Made by a program: the position numbers and the translations under genes | From: Drosophila persimilis | Lineage: Eukaryota; Arthropoda; Insecta; Diptera; Drosophilidae | Direction: 5' to 3' | Length of the DNA: 64,000 nucleotides | Assembly: GCF_003286085.1 (NCBI RefSeq) | Contig: NW_020825289.1 | Coordinates: forward strand, 5,580,001-5,644,000 | Shown: positions 24,730 to 39,018 of the stretch, piece by piece | How positions within the stretch are numbered: the stretch's first letter is position 1 | How the letters are laid out: every line of letters starts with the position of its first letter | Notes under the pieces: generated by a model | Told to the model about the DNA's origin: nothing | The model's input: only the letters and a program-made list of their open reading frames with translations | The model's database searches: none

Positions 24730-26554
24730 GCGCAGGGAGCAGAGGGAGCTTTCACACGCATGTGGCACACAGATGGGAATAGAATGCAACGGACTGGCAG
24801 AAGCAAAAGCTCACCAATACCGAGACACACAGAAAGCAAATGATAAATGACTCGTTCATTCGTTCGCTTAGAAGAATAATAAAGGGTTAACCGTTTCTTC
24901 CATTAGATCTACGTGTAACTTCCGAATGGAATAACCATTATAGATGGAAAATATGTAAAGACCTATTATCTTGGGGCCTGAAGATTGGGCTTTCCATTGG
25001 AAAGCTCTTCAAAGACTTTCCCAAGAACCTGTGGCCCGCTGGCTGGCAATCCGTCCTACTATAAAAAATCATTTATTATTTTCACGTTTCTTTAACTCGT
25101 TTCACGCCCATCAGCATCCACCCTTCCCCCCATTCCTAAGAGGTATAATTATTTTCAGCTTGGATTTTTTGAAACTGTATCTGTATCTGTATCTGAGAGC
25201 TGTCACTTTAAATAAAATACAAGACACAAATACGAGTACATATGTAGTGATGTGCTGTGCTGTGTGTGTGTGTGCAAATAGTAAATGTGCCTAATTAGCA
25301 TAATTACAGGCAACTCCAGTAAAATTTAATTAATCTGCCAGCTTGCATTTGGCTTGGTGTCGGATTCGGACTCAACCCAATCGAAAGCAATTAGTGTGCA
25401 ATCACACAATCGCACGAGTGCCTTCAATTGGCATCGAAATAAACTATTCAAACAAAAAAAACAACCAACCTTCGAGGCGACAAAGAAAATGTGGCCTGCA
25501 CTTCAAAGGGCCTGCTCCTCATTCCTCCAGTCCTCCAGTCATCGTCTCAGGGCCGCCGCCAATCAGGCCCCCGCTTGTTGGGCGGCTATGAAAAGCGCAG
25601 CGCCGTTTGGAAATAAATCAAGCACGAAGAGACCACCAAAAGAGGAGAGGAGAGGAGAAGCCGAACACAAAACAAACAGAAAAGAAGTGAATTCCAATCC
25701 CAAATGAAATGTAAATGCTGAGCCATCAAAAGATTCCAAGCTGCGCCGACAGCTGAGAGCAGATGATTCGTTTGTGAGTAACAAAAGCCACCAGCCAGCA
25801 GCCAGCAGCGGGAGGGGCAGGCGGGAGGGGCAGGCACCAATCCGAATGGTGGATACCCCATATATATATTCCCAAGGACAAATCATCACGGAACCAATTG
25901 GTTGGACGGATATCTACTCGAATCGTGTAGCCCCCCTGGGTTGGACCAACCTCTAAGCCCCACCGATATACCCTTCCTGGCTTAGGGTAATCCATAAAAC
26001 ATATTTTTATTTTATTTTTTGTTCGTATCTACAGAAATTTGAATTCAAAAGCAGGAAAAACTTGGTGGAGCCAACGAAAAGTGCACAATATGCAAACAAG
26101 GAAAACCGAATACACGAAAAACCTAAAAGAGAAAAGGAGAAAACAAGAAGCAGAAGTAGGAAAAGTTGGAGAAATAGGAGAAGACGAGTGACAGGCAGGT
26201 GGTCGCGTGGGGAAGGGGGGCAGGGGCACAGACGCAAATAAAGAAAACCAAAGAAAGATATTTATTTATTTATTTGAGTTGCGTGAGAGAGAAAAAGCAT
26301 ATTGGGGGTATGGGGGGAATGGTGGATTGGAATGAGAGAGAGAAGAACAATGCAAGCCAGAGAGAAAGGAGGAAAACCAACGAAAGTGAAAGACTCAATG
26401 AAAATTTGAAATGGAGAAGAGCTTTAGTTGACGGAAAAAACAATCAATTCTAAATTATTTGAAAATGTATGGAATTTGTGATATCAATACGCTGCGGAAA
26501 GATAAACCATTGTCAACACATCTGCACTGAGAGAAAAATGGCATAGTAAAACTG

Positions 26555-26810
26555 AGAATACCCATATTTAAATACAAGCTTCGGAAAATTAAATAGAATA
26601 TTCATTGATTTAAATATATAAATAATTCATAAAATTAATCTAAATATATAACACTTTAAAATAAATAATTGACATTTAATAAATTTGTAGGAAATGTATT
26701 TTATTGAAATATGAAAATATTTAATTTAAATATTAAATATATTCAATGAAGTATATTTAGATCAAAAATGTCCACTCGAAATGTTTAAATCTAAGTAAAA
26801 ATATGGAAAT
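26555..26810. other. AT-rich block
   Basis: About 250 bases made almost entirely of A and T, with repeated TTTAAATAT and TAAATATAT words. It could act as a matrix-attachment region or be a decayed repeat; nothing in the sequence decides between these. Confidence 0.5.
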
Positions 26811-28405
26811 TTCAGGATTTTTTCTTCTCTGGGGTGTACACATATTTGATCTCTTTTACCCATAAATATTACTACGAATATGTATATTCCCCTTTAACCT
26901 CCCTACAAAACCAAAGCGACAGAGAGAGACAGAGAGACAACAGCAATCGAAATTCCCACATAAATTATTCAAGCCAAAACAAAACTTGGAATTGGCAAAC
27001 ATTTATCTTGATTGAACCCAATCACAATCACAATCGCAATTTCCATTCAACATTCCCACTGATTGACATTGATTCAATTAATTGAAAGAAAAGAAGAAGC
27101 AAAACAAGAAAAGAGCAAATCAAATATAAGTAAAAAATTTCTTGGGGTGGCCTCAAAAATGTTTAGTGCATTCGCAACGACCTTCTTGTGGAGGGGGAGG
27201 GGGAGGAGGGGGAGGAGGGGGAGTGGGAGAAGGTTCATTCAACTTTCTTTTGCCGAAAATTGAATTGGATTTCGGGGAGCAGAATTGAAACATTTGCCGC
27301 CCAAAAGAAAATTGTTATTGGGTGCTAACGGACACGTAACGTTGGCGCTAAGCGAAATACGAGAAAGAGACAGAAAGAAGAGAAAGAATGTGTTGGCCCA
27401 GACTCGAACCAGTTGAAATTTGTTGCCCCCAAAAACCGGTTGCCGGTTACAGGGGAACCTTTAAGGAAAGTTGACCGACCAGCCAGCCAGCCAGCCAGCC
27501 AGATATTTCTTCGCATTTTCGTGGCCAAAGACCATTTTTCGTGTTAATTGTTTTGATTAAATTTTTGTGTGACCCTCCATTTGTGGCACTCATCCACCTG
27601 TCTGTTGCATCGTCACATCATCTGTCTGTCCATCAAGTGTCCATCATAATTATTTATGAAAACATTGTTTTGATTTGGCAACTCACAAAAGTCCAAAAAC
27701 GCGATACAAAACCGCCTGTTGTTTGGCCGCCTACAATAAAATCGATGAAATGGCCAAAAAGCTTGGACCAGGCCATAAAATTGGACATGGAGTTGAGGTT
27801 TCATTGCGGGTTTTGGGCAGCACATTACGAGCAACGTGAGTCTGTTGGCTGGCCAACAGTTTGGCAGTACATTTGGTAGCATTTTGTGTGGATATCCCAG
27901 CCGGAGGGCCACCTCTGGGGAGGTGTGCTTTTTGCTCGTCTTTCACTCGAAATTTGTTTCAAAATATGGCATTAATTTGCTTACATTTCAGTTTCCTTTG
28001 AAGTAAAGGGTCGTATACGTATGTTTACGTATGCATATTCTGTAATTTCGTTGGAAAAAGAACCTTTAAAGACCCTTCTTTCGGAAAATATTTACATGAA
28101 CACATGCATACATAAATATTTAAAAATATGTCCATACTCGTACAAGTGCACTCGAAATGATAATAGAAATCCGACGACAATCTCTGGGCAGCAAAGCCCT
28201 TTTTAAAGGGAATCCCGCAAATATGAGCAAATATTTATACAAATTCTGTGGCGCCTTATTGTTTGACTGGAGGTTCTTTCCGTCTCCTTTTTTCTTGGGA
28301 AAGTACTGTATTGTATGGTCGCCTTATCGATCAATAAAGAAGCTAAAAATTGCTTGTATCTAAAGCACATAAATGCGTTTATTGCTTCCGTTTGGAGCGA
28401 ACCCG

Positions 28406-28453
28406 CAGTCACAGTCACAGTGTCACAGTCACAGTCACAGTCACAGTCACAGT
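28406..28453. repeat. (CACAGT)n hexamer minisatellite
   Basis: About eight copies of the hexamer CACAGT with one phase slip near 28421. Confidence 0.9.
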
Positions 28454-31400
28454 GGTGACTAATTTATAGGAATTTCCTCCCACACACGTGTTTGTAGATT
28501 AGTTCCGAATGCCTGTATTTGTTAGATTTGAGCTCTGTTTTTGCTTATTGGGTGTAGGAATCAATGTATTTATTCTGTATGCCAAACAGGATGTTTTCCT
28601 TCGTAGTACAAGAGCCACGCCTTTTGTCCACTCGCATAATCAGCATACTCTTTTTTCCCTCCTCAACACACACACACATACACTCGCATGGAGACACCCA
28701 CATGTATCCGACAAATGTGTGTGTGTGTTCGTGTATCTGCGTATCTTGTATCTTAATGTGTATCTCTTGTTGCTGGCCATAAACGAGACTACGAGGGAGT
28801 ATGTATGGCGCTCCTGCTCCTCAAATTGACGTGATTTGCATTTTAATGCGAAAATATTCAACAACAACAAATGCGAATCTTCTATATGAAAGAATATATG
28901 GATGTATCTATGGGGTGGATGGATACATTACCCCTGCCACGGGGAGGCTTATGGAAATCGATTACAAGTCGAAAATTGTCCATGGGAATGGCAATGGATT
29001 CCCATTTGTGTAAATTGTTAAATGAGCTGCCAAATGACTTTGAACCGAATCGAAATAAATAGTATTTGGCCCATATTTGTGGGGTTCATTCCAATAAGAG
29101 GTTTGACAGCAACTGGCCGCGAGAGAACACACAAGAATTCACAAGGAATTCTTTCTGGCAGAGCTCGAAAATATTCCTAAATACACAAAAACAAACACGC
29201 AAGGAACACGCAGGCAGAATTTTTTCTTTTTCTTCTTTTTCACTCGATCACAGGCTGCGCTGCCCGAAGTGTCGTTGCGTATGGATGTATGCGTGTGCGT
29301 GTGTGCTTGCGGTCGCGAGATAAAGCTCTGCATAGAGATCAACTCTTTGTCTCGCTCTCTCACCCACAAACACCTCTCTTGCGGTTTATTGCTCATTTGC
29401 AGACCCCTTTTTTGCAGCTCGCTTCGAATGTGTGTCTCTATTGCTGTCGTATTTGCTTTGCTTTTGTTTTTTTTCAATCAGAAGATCTCGCATTGGAAAT
29501 ACATACATACATATGTTTGTGTGTTTAGTGTTAATTGCCAGCCTCGTGTTTAAGGAATAAAGCTCAATCGGTTTCTTCTGACGAAATACTGTACAAGCGA
29601 AAGAAAAAGCGTTAAAAATATAACGATTCCCATTAAAAAAAAGATTATGCCGACGGTGGAATACCGAGGCGTCTGTAGCCTTAAATATTACACAATTTGT
29701 TGCTTGAATTTTGCAGTTAATTAAGCCTCCTAGTTCTTGGCTGGCACTGGCATCCCGCCCGCCCCTGGGCCTGGCCCCGCTCTGATTGATTACAGTTACC
29801 CAACAACTGTAGCGCTGTGGCTCCCAGAGATTGTCTATCTGTTGCCTAACTGTTGCCACAGTTGTTGTTGTTGTTACCTGTCTTCCGCCTGGCTATATGC
29901 CACGCCCTTCTGGGGTTTCAGCCTTATGCCCTCCCTCCCTGGCCGACCCGTTAACATTCTATTAACGTATTTTTCTTCATGATTACTACCTTTGCCACAT
30001 GGGCTGGCTGTGGCATCAAACGGGTTTCCAATCTCCGACGCGCGAGAAGCCTCAAAGAGAAGAGAACACGGAAGCGCCCTGTCCCCGGTCTGTCCCCACG
30101 TTTAAATTACATTTCTTTGAGTTTTTCTTTGAGTTTCTTTTGAGGCTCCATCACTGACTGATGGCTCTTGATCGATACATTGATTGATTGATTGCCTGAC
30201 GGATTGGGAAGTGGGGGATTGCGCGCCCTTCATTTGCAGGTTCTAGATAGATAATAAGTAAAATGAATATTTACTTTCAGATATTTATCTTGAAGTACAC
30301 GAAAGACAGACTGTTACCTAAAAAAAACCCGTTGTCAAGTGTTAATGAGGTTCTTTTGCTGTACTCTGTTTTTTTATGTTCGCTGTGCCAAATACTTTTG
30401 ACGAATGCCGCTCGGCTTATAAAATATTTAAGCCAATTTCTTGCCCCTCTTACCGCCCTGATGTCATTACGAATTGCTTATTAATGCCACCGATAGGTGC
30501 TCTGCCAAAGACACGTCCAGAGACCAAGCCCCAAAACATTCCACACTTTCGTTTTGTGTCCCATTGATTTCTATTTTATTTCCACTTTATTTCCACTTAA
30601 TTTCATTTAATTTCTGGCCTTTGATGCTTTTGTTTTTGCTGCCATTAAAGTGCAGTTTTTTTTGTATTTTCTTTTTGCTGTGGCAGCACTTTCTAAACAA
30701 AAGTTTCTGCGCTGGAAATATCGTCGCGAAAAGCTTTACATAATTTATAGTTTCGTTTTTACATCACTATTTCCACACGAATTCTCTTTGAATATGAATA
30801 AAAGTCGCTTTTTATACCCTTCAATAGGGACTGGCCTGGCAAGGGTGTATTAGGACTCTCTCTGGCTCTAACCTCGATATCTTGTGGGGTATCGAAAAAC
30901 CTCACAAGGCGCTAAAGGGTTCTATAGGGAGAAGATCCCGCAAGAGCGAGAGCTCAAATGGAAAGAAAGAGAGACCGAATGGAAGGAATGGAAAGACCAA
31001 GAACTGATGGGACATCGTGGAAAGGATCGTATTTGAGAGACTCGGAGGGAGAGACATGGGTAATGGGGAGGAGGAAGGACTCCCGCGAATCGGCAGAAGG
31101 TTGTATGTTCTTCGACCATGGAAAAAAGAGACAAGTGATGGAAGCCCCGGAACGGTGCTGGCATACGGCATATAGCGTGTGTGCTCTGTCACTCTTCGAA
31201 CGGAGATGGAGAGTCGTCACGACACCTGAATGTACATTCCCCTAAAGAACTTATTTGTGGGCTTTAAACGAGATCTACAAAGAGATCTTAAAACTCTAGC
31301 ATGAGACAGAAGCCACCGGTTCTACGGAACAGAACTCAAGATTCCGTTCAGAAACATCAAAGATGCTTCGTCGAATGACTCGTTGATTCGCTGTACGAAT

Positions 31401-34400
31401 TTCCCATAAGTGAACGACTACAACGAGCCACCGTGTTGGCGGGGTATCTTCATGGTCGGCAGCACTTCTGCTTTTTTGTGGTTTTCTTCTGTGAGATTTT
31501 GTTTTGCTCCTGCACTTTTCATAGCTGTTTCGCTTTGTTTTATTCATTATTTTCATTACGCTTTTACGTCGTCTTCTTTTTGCACTTGGACGGCGGCAAT
31601 TAGCGTAATTTAGTTGCATTCAAGAAGCGGAAATAAAACTATAAAGTGTTTTTTTGTATCTTTTTTTTGTTTTTGTCGGAAACGGAGAAGATGCGAGGAG
31701 AGAAGATACAATGAGAGGGGTGGGGAGAGGAGAGGAGAGAGGAAGAAGTTCCGATTAAAGAAATTTGTTTTGTTTTGCGGTTTTTTATTCCCCCCCTTTT
31801 TTTTGTGAGATTCGCTCATGGGGATATTTATCATAATTCCCCTTCCACAGAAAGGGTAGGTGTGGGGAGGGGGGGAGGGGGGGGGATATACGTTTTAATT
31901 GGATTGTGGAAATTATTTGCAAATTAACTGGATTTTGGCTTTGAGCGAACGAAACTTTAATTGAATTCACAGCTGAGAAAGTTCTATCGAAACTTTCTTC
32001 GTGATTTAACTTTCTTCAGCTGGTCCAAAGCCCCCTTGGCACGGTCTTGGCTTCTGTGGGGATTCCCTGGGTGTCCCTGAAACCATGAATGTCGTTCCAA
32101 GGCAGGAAAACTCCTGCTTCTGATGATTTACCTTCCATTGAATACCATTTTGCCCCCTGCCCCTGTCCCTGCCACTGCCCCTGCCTCTTGAATGGCAATC
32201 AACTTTTGCCCCTACTTTTGTTATAGCCATACTTGTAATGGCCATTTAATGTGGCTATAATTGTGTTCATATTTTTAGAGAAATCTCTCAAGTTTGACGA
32301 AGGTTCGACCTTGCTGCAGGGCCAAGAGGAGAGGTACGAGTATTTATAATAAAATCAGAATAAAATACAAAACGAAACGATATAATCTGCCGAGACTTTA
32401 TGCCCTTGAAACGGCTTTCAGGTAAAATCGGCTCTTTAGATCTTTATCCGAAGAACTAGAAAAGATAGTCCAGGACTCCACACTCCCCTCCACACTCTCC
32501 ATGCATAAAATCTGATATGCCATTTGTTTGTTTCAAATTCCACTAGAAAACACACATCAAAGTAAGTGCCACAGAATGTTTCAGCAGCGGCAAGTGCCAC
32601 AATTTATGCACAAGCAAAATACACATTTCCATAGAATTTTTGAGTGATAGACAGAGGGGGAGAGAGGCTCTGATGTCGATAAAACAATCTTGGCCCCCCG
32701 CGAACGCCTTTAACCTTGAACTCCTCTCCGAGAACCGCAGAGGAAGTTCGCGTGGCTGTTTGTGGATGTTTTTTGCGGATTTATCAAGCGAGACACAATC
32801 GGACTACAATAATAAGTGAATGAAACAATATGTTTTCATAGCGTGGAAATGCCAGCCAAGGCAGTGCTCCACTCCGATAAGAGATTTCCTCCCATTGAAT
32901 CATCGCTTCGCTGGGGGAAGCACTTCAAAGTCTCTTATTTGCAGATAGTAATAGAAACACGAGCAAACCATTATCTTATTTGCAACTATGTATAATAAAA
33001 TATAATAAAAAACAGACAAAAACAAGGGAATTAATGCCCATTGAACCGATTGATTCATTCGATTCGTTTATTTAGCTGTCACTTTTATCCGATAAGTGGA
33101 TAAACAACAAAATAATTGGGTTTATTGAAATTACTATTGACATTTTCCATTTCCATTTGGCTAACACACACACACACTGTTTCCTCTTCCAATTTCCCAG
33201 CAGAGGCCTCCTCCCACAGAAATACTGGCGGATTTTTACAAAAACCCGCGATTTACGACAATTTTTTGTGGGCTGTCGGCCTTTGGTTCTGGTTGACTCT
33301 CTCCGAGATAGCTTCAAATGAAAATGTGGCCCCATCCTCTGATTGTTTGAACGATTTTAGAACATGGAAAGTCTCTTTATATCGTCCGACAGCGGTGGGT
33401 AATCTTTTCGAAGGAAAATCCGTATCATGCACACGCAATGCGTGTTGTTTTATCGAAATTATTGGGCATCGCGAGCATCAATGGGCGATGGGCACAACTT
33501 TAAGCAAAGGAATCTTCTTGTGCGTCCACGACTTCCCTCTAATCCTGACACAGATATCCTGTCGTTGCACAAAGCCCAAATCTCTATCGAAAACATACAT
33601 GAGTCCCTTTTGATGAATTATTCAAAGAGAGCACTTTTCCACCCAAATAACACTGTGTGGACACACTCTATGTGCATATGTATGTACTGTGTGTACATTG
33701 TACACCTGTTTCCACGCTGGTAGAATGTTTTGCATTTGGCTTGGAATTTGGGGACACAAATGAGGGTGGGGGGAAGGGGTTTGCCCGCATATATCATACT
33801 CCCATTTGCATTATATATGCGTATATACTATATATCTACTGAACGAGTGGAATCCTTGGGCCAGATTGATTTTCCTTGCCACTGCCACTCCCACTCCCCA
33901 CCCCCCGCCGCCCTTCTGTTGCTGTTGTTGTAGTGGCAGGTTGTGTTCTTTCTTTTTTCCATATTCCACATTCTCTTATTGATTTTTTGTTTGCTTTTTT
34001 CCCCGTCTTTGTGGAAATCGTTTTTCTGCTGTACTTTTGCTGTGTTCTCTTTTAATTGCATTATGCAGGAAAATCACAGGGGCAGGACGGAAGGGGTCGC
34101 AGCGGGACGGGGCAGGATGTGGTGCAGGTCCTCTCATTGTTGTGACCTGCTAAGAGATCGAACCTTGCTGGCCAGAAACGGAATCTTCCACATTTCCACT
34201 CATTTTTCATTGGGAAAGTATTCTCATCTACATTCTCATGACAAAGAGCAGAGGAGCAGACCATTAAGGAACATTTTGAAATATATATGGTATTAAATCA
34301 GAGCCAGTTTCCTTCCCTCCCCTGAAAGGGCTAAAGTAAAGTAAACTATTTTCACTTTTTTCCCCCCTTTCTTTCTCTTTTACTTTTTCTGTTGCCTTTA

Positions 34401-35594
34401 ATCTGGTTCGCCATAAATCTGTGGGTGTGGGTGTGGGTGGGGGTGTGGATCGGATCATTAATACGGACACGCTTAAGCCGGGACTCTATTGCAGGCCAGG
34501 TCCAGGTCCAGGACCAGGACCAGCTCCATCCCCCTGAAGCGGCACGTGTCCCACTGCGGTCCCTGTTTCCCGTTTATCACCTTCTCCCTTCCCTTATCAG
34601 GGCAATGACAGACAAAAGAGCGGGGACGGGAGAGATTTCTTTTCAACTATTAACTTCTGCCAGGGAAAAAATCCTCCGGTGGTGGTGGAGGAGGAAACAA
34701 GCCAAAGAGAGAAAGCACTTAAAGGATCAGCCCTGGTGTGGGTGTGGGAAGGTAAATGTAAAAATGCTAATCATTTGCTCATTAAATCCGCATCAGTCGC
34801 TGCCGACTCTGTGAGTCCATGGCTGCTGGTGTTAATGACAGGACAAACACCAGCCAGCCACCAAAAGAGAGACTAACCAAGAGAGAGAGAGAGGGGGAGA
34901 GAGAGAGTCTTGCCTGCCCGGGCCGTACGAACAGCTGTTGTGTGTTGTGTGGCTTCAAAAGTTCAACGAGAATTTTGGCACAAAGAAAATGAGAGAAAGA
35001 CAAGAAAAAACAAAACAACAAGAGCAAAGAGAAGGAGCAGGAGCAGGAGCAGGGAGGAGGTTGAAGATAAAAATAAAAGGAAGAAGAGTTTCCAAGGGAG
35101 AGAGAGAGAGAGAGGTAGAGCCCGAAGCAAAGGACGAGTGAGGGGCATTACAGTTACAGTGGTTACACCTTCAAAAGGGAAAGAGGGTACACCTATCTCA
35201 TATAGAAAACTTTTGTATAATGATTAGATAGGATATCGATTAGAGGATTCCATGATTCAAATGTAATTATTTTCCACCGAGTGAAATCTTTGCCATGATT
35301 TCATTATAATAATGATACAATTAGAATGTGAAACTAGACCATTTATAATCATTCCATCGAGCGATTCTGTTCTGTTTTATAGCCCACCTTCAATCCACAC
35401 CAAGCCCACACTCCATCGCGTTCCGTTGCGGGGCGCTCCACTGTACCATGTCCTTGGCTGAGCAGCAATCAGCGGAACAGCAGCCGCCTCAGTCTCTCTC
35501 GCTCTCTCGCTCTCCGACAACACCGTGCAGACGACATCTTAACAGCCTGTGAAATATTAGGACCTGCGACTGGACTGAAACTGGGGCCTGAGCC

Positions 35595-35595
35595 T

Positions 35596-35629
<34 letters not shown>

Positions 35630-35664
35630 TACATAACGAGGGGCCACAGGAGGGGGGGGGGGGG
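35595..35664. repeat. (GGGACA)n array followed by a G13 run
   Basis: Five to six copies of GGGACA at about 35595-35629, then a run of 13 G at 35652-35664. G-rich on the + strand and potentially quadruplex-forming. Confidence 0.85.
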
Positions 35665-38553
35665 CCCCGTTGCGGAGGAATGTGCGAGGGGGTGAATGGC
35701 AAATCATCTGTTTAAATCGATTTTCCTTGTTTTTTGTCGTTTTGTGCTGGTAATATTTCTTTGTTGCTCGCTTTCCTCTTTCCCGAGCCTACCATCTCCC
35801 GTTTTTTTTGTGTATTCTTCGTTTGTTACCCACTTTTTCTTTTCGCTCTCTTCGCTAGTTTGTTGAGAAACTGCTGGAACGACGGGACTCTACGGGTGAG
35901 TGGTGGGTGGGCCCTGTGCCCGGGCTGGAAGGCAGTGGCCAATATTTCATGTCCTAGATCTACTTTCAAAGCTTGAGCGACCACTACTCTCCATCTTTCC
36001 CCCTCTGATACGATCCATTCGCCATTTAATTGACCCCAAAAATAGCTACCGAAAAGTGCCACAAAATCTGAGATCTACGCCCCCACGGATCTGCAGAGGG
36101 TGAGGAAAAAACTACCAACTTTTGGGCTCATTAAATGAATCAAAAATTGCCTGTGGCTCACTGGGTGACCATAAAAGTCGAATCTTTCGAATATGGGCCA
36201 TTTAAATGAATCGAATTCTCGTAATTTATGCAAATTGGTCGAAATGTTGGCCAAAATCACTCTTCTGGAGATACAATATCTCAAACCGAAAAGTTGTAAA
36301 TTGTTTGCGGGGGAAATGAAACAAAAGAAAACGAAAACGAAAACAAAAACCGTTGATATATCACGCACTGGGGCCGAGCCCCAAGAGAGTATACTGAGAC
36401 CGGAAAGTACTTGATCGCCTTGATTGTAGGTGGATCAGCTATAGGCAGAGGACTTAAGCTAAAGATTGAAGATTTAAAGAATATTTGTTACCATCAAAGA
36501 CCTTGGATAGTATTTCCTTTATGAAGGAGAGCGGAAAAAACTTACGAGTTTTCCATTTGTAAATGCACTATTTGGACCCACTGTACGGCCAGTATATCGC
36601 ATCATATCAAAACTGGTTGAAACAATTACACATCCATCCAGCCGCCCAGACGATCTAGTAGCTCTGATCTCAGAGATCTGTACGTGCCTGCCCCTCCATC
36701 CCTCCACGCAGAGCCGCACCAAAACAAAAAAACGAGAAAAGCTCCATTGGAGAGCCACGTTACGTGCCGCAAGCGAGTGACTATCAGATAAAGCACGATT
36801 GTAACAGCACATATAAAAAGTTTCAACTATTTCGTGGCGGTACCAGTTTAAAATTTTATTGTTACGCTTGTGTAACAACAAAAGCAACAGCAACAACGGC
36901 AACAACAACGAATATAATAGCCATGGCATGCGCTAAAACAAGAACCAGTCACGTCATGACTAAGTTCAGCAAAAGCAACACTCAGCAGCAAGATAACCCT
37001 CCTCCCCGGCCCCCGACAGAATTTGTGCATTTGTGTAATAGAGGGGGGAAGAGAGAGAGGGAGAGGCGGCGTGCGGAATGCGTGCAATTCCCAAATCAAA
37101 CCACAAAAGAAACACTCGAGAGTGGAAGGTCAATAGCGGGACCATAAAACGATGCGATAAGGGGAAGAAAAATAAATAGAAAAGGAAAACAGTTTGAGTT
37201 TCGGAATTCCGAAAAAACCACCTCTGGAGGGGAAAATGATAAGAAACAATAAGAATATGAAGGTATCAACGCTTTACTTCACTGCAGCAGGAATCGAATA
37301 AAGAAGGAAAGAAGCTCCAGAACAAGAACCAACAAAAGCAAAACAAAGCGTGAAAACAGAAGAAGAAACGGGAGAAAAGTAACACTCGAGAACAAGCACA
37401 AAAAATCGAAGAAAACGAATCGTTAAATGGAAAAACAAACAGAACAACAATCAGGGCAAAGTAAATGCCAATCGGATCGGCAATCAAAGAAAAGCAAATG
37501 GTTTCAATGACTGTATTAATTCCATAGAAAAGAGAGCGAGGGGTGGCCGTGCACCGGCTATCGCCTATCGCCTACCGCCTACCGCCACCTAATGGCCGTT
37601 TCGCAATCGAGTAACCATGACCGTGTGCGGGCAATTACGAGTACCGATGGTCAGGGCAAAGGGTTAACTACTGTTATTCACTTTTCAGGGGTGCCGGATG
37701 CAGGTGAAGGTCGAGCCTGTGAGGGGGGGACAGCGACAAGGCATGCATCAGAAATGCAGAAAACACAGCACACTTGTTAAATGCTTTTTCATTATATTGT
37801 TACCATTTACATAAATATTTTGAAAAGGAAAATACATTTTGAACCTCCACGCGATCCTAAATTATTTCGATCTCCTTCTTTCTTCTCTCCACCGCGCTCT
37901 TTTCACCAACTGATTCTCACCCATACACGTACTCATATCCTTCTATCTCCTTCTTCCATCTTCTTCTTCCAAGTCCCGTACTGATCCCGCATGATCAATT
38001 CTACACTTTCCATCGACTGGAGACTCGAATTTTTCTCACGTGTTTTCTCCTCTCTTTTCGACTTTCATTTCGTTATTTCTAATCTTTCACACACGGTTTT
38101 GGTATGATAAAACATGATTGACATTGCCAGGATACTGACCTCTCTCTCTTTCTCTCTCTTTGATTTCGTTGCTTTTCCCGAATTTCCCCGGAATCCGGCT
38201 CAAATTTATTTACTTTTGTTGTAGTCTCCCGATGGTTTACATTTGTTTTTGTTTTTGTTGCTCTCAGTGGTTAGTGGTTTTTTTTTTTGTCAGGTTTTCG
38301 TTCTCCAATTTTTGGGCTGGGTAAAAAACAGGACTCGCTCGCTCGCTTGCTCTTCCTTTTCCTCTCTATGCGCGCGCGCTCTGCCAAATTGATTTTCACT
38401 TTTGGCGATTGTCAAAAAAACCGAAAAAAATCATAATAAAAGACAACAACAAGAAGGCAGGAATTTTCACTTGTGCCACTTTTTGTGGCAGCAGAGCCCG
38501 TCGTCGTTGTTTTTGTTGCAGGGAACAGGTTTCTGCTTTTGTTTTTGGCGTAC

Positions 38554-38988
38554 CTTTTCCTTTGCCGTTGACTTTGCTTCTCTTTTTCACTTCTTTTCCC
38601 CGAGATGCTCGCACACACACGCACGCACAAACACACGGACGCACCAAACGGCGACGACGACGACGACGACGACGACGCCGGCAGCGCTACTTTGGCCAAA
38701 CAACAAAAATTCTTGCGCTGGCTTTGATTTTGGTTTTGCTATTGGCTTTGCTCTTTGCGGAGGCGAACCGGTTTCGATTCTGTTTTTGCACTTCACTTGA
38801 CGAATTTCGATTGATTTTGGGCCAACATGTCCGAATATTTTTAAAACGATTCAGGAAAACGCTTGCACCGGAATCTTAGTTTAATACTTGATGCCATGCA
38901 CCGTTATTTCCCGCATCATCATACACTTGTTTTCTCAGCTGCTACCGTCTCACTCGCACCTCGCACGAAAACGCGCACATCCACCGTT
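38554..38988 (-). promoter_or_regulatory. Candidate promoter and first exon on the - strand
   Basis: On the - strand a TATAAATA lies at 39018-39011. About 30 bases downstream the sequence becomes CG-rich with CAC and CGT repeats typical of long Drosophila 5' UTRs, and a consensus-like donor AAAAG|GTACGC lies at 38554/38553. The initiator is weak. If real this would be an alternative Prosap start. The included (CGA)n tract at 38651-38678 creates a 156-codon Arg-rich frame that is not a gene. Confidence 0.25.
38651..38678. repeat. (CGA)n trinucleotide repeat
   Basis: About nine CGA/GAC triplets in a row. Confidence 0.95.
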
Positions 38989-39018
38989 CAGTTCGAAAAT
39001 TGTATATCTATATTTATA

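Larger units (their letters stand above)
23167..38553. other. Non-coding DNA, presumed Prosap intron
   Basis: No supportable protein-coding exon. It contains several microsatellites (listed separately), an AT-rich block at 26555-26810, one copy of the TTCCCATAAGTGAA repeat at 31385-31414, and G-runs near 35652-35664. Confidence 0.4.

Noticed and set aside
27404-27425. tRNA B-box-like GGTTCGAGTCT on the - strand
   Set aside because: No A box or cloverleaf can be drawn at the right distance.
30800-31260. Possible transposon end around the TATACCCTTCAATAGGG stretch
   Set aside because: The imperfect TATACCC/AAGGGTGTA pairing is short, and neither target duplication nor coding remnant could be identified.
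34148-34164. Second B-box-like GGTTCGATCTC on the - strand
   Set aside because: Same reason: no cloverleaf or acceptor stem around it.
38402-38879. 132- and 156-codon frames with Arg, Thr or Ala runs
   Set aside because: Made by the (CGA)n and CA repeats; the same tract gives runs in every frame on both strands.
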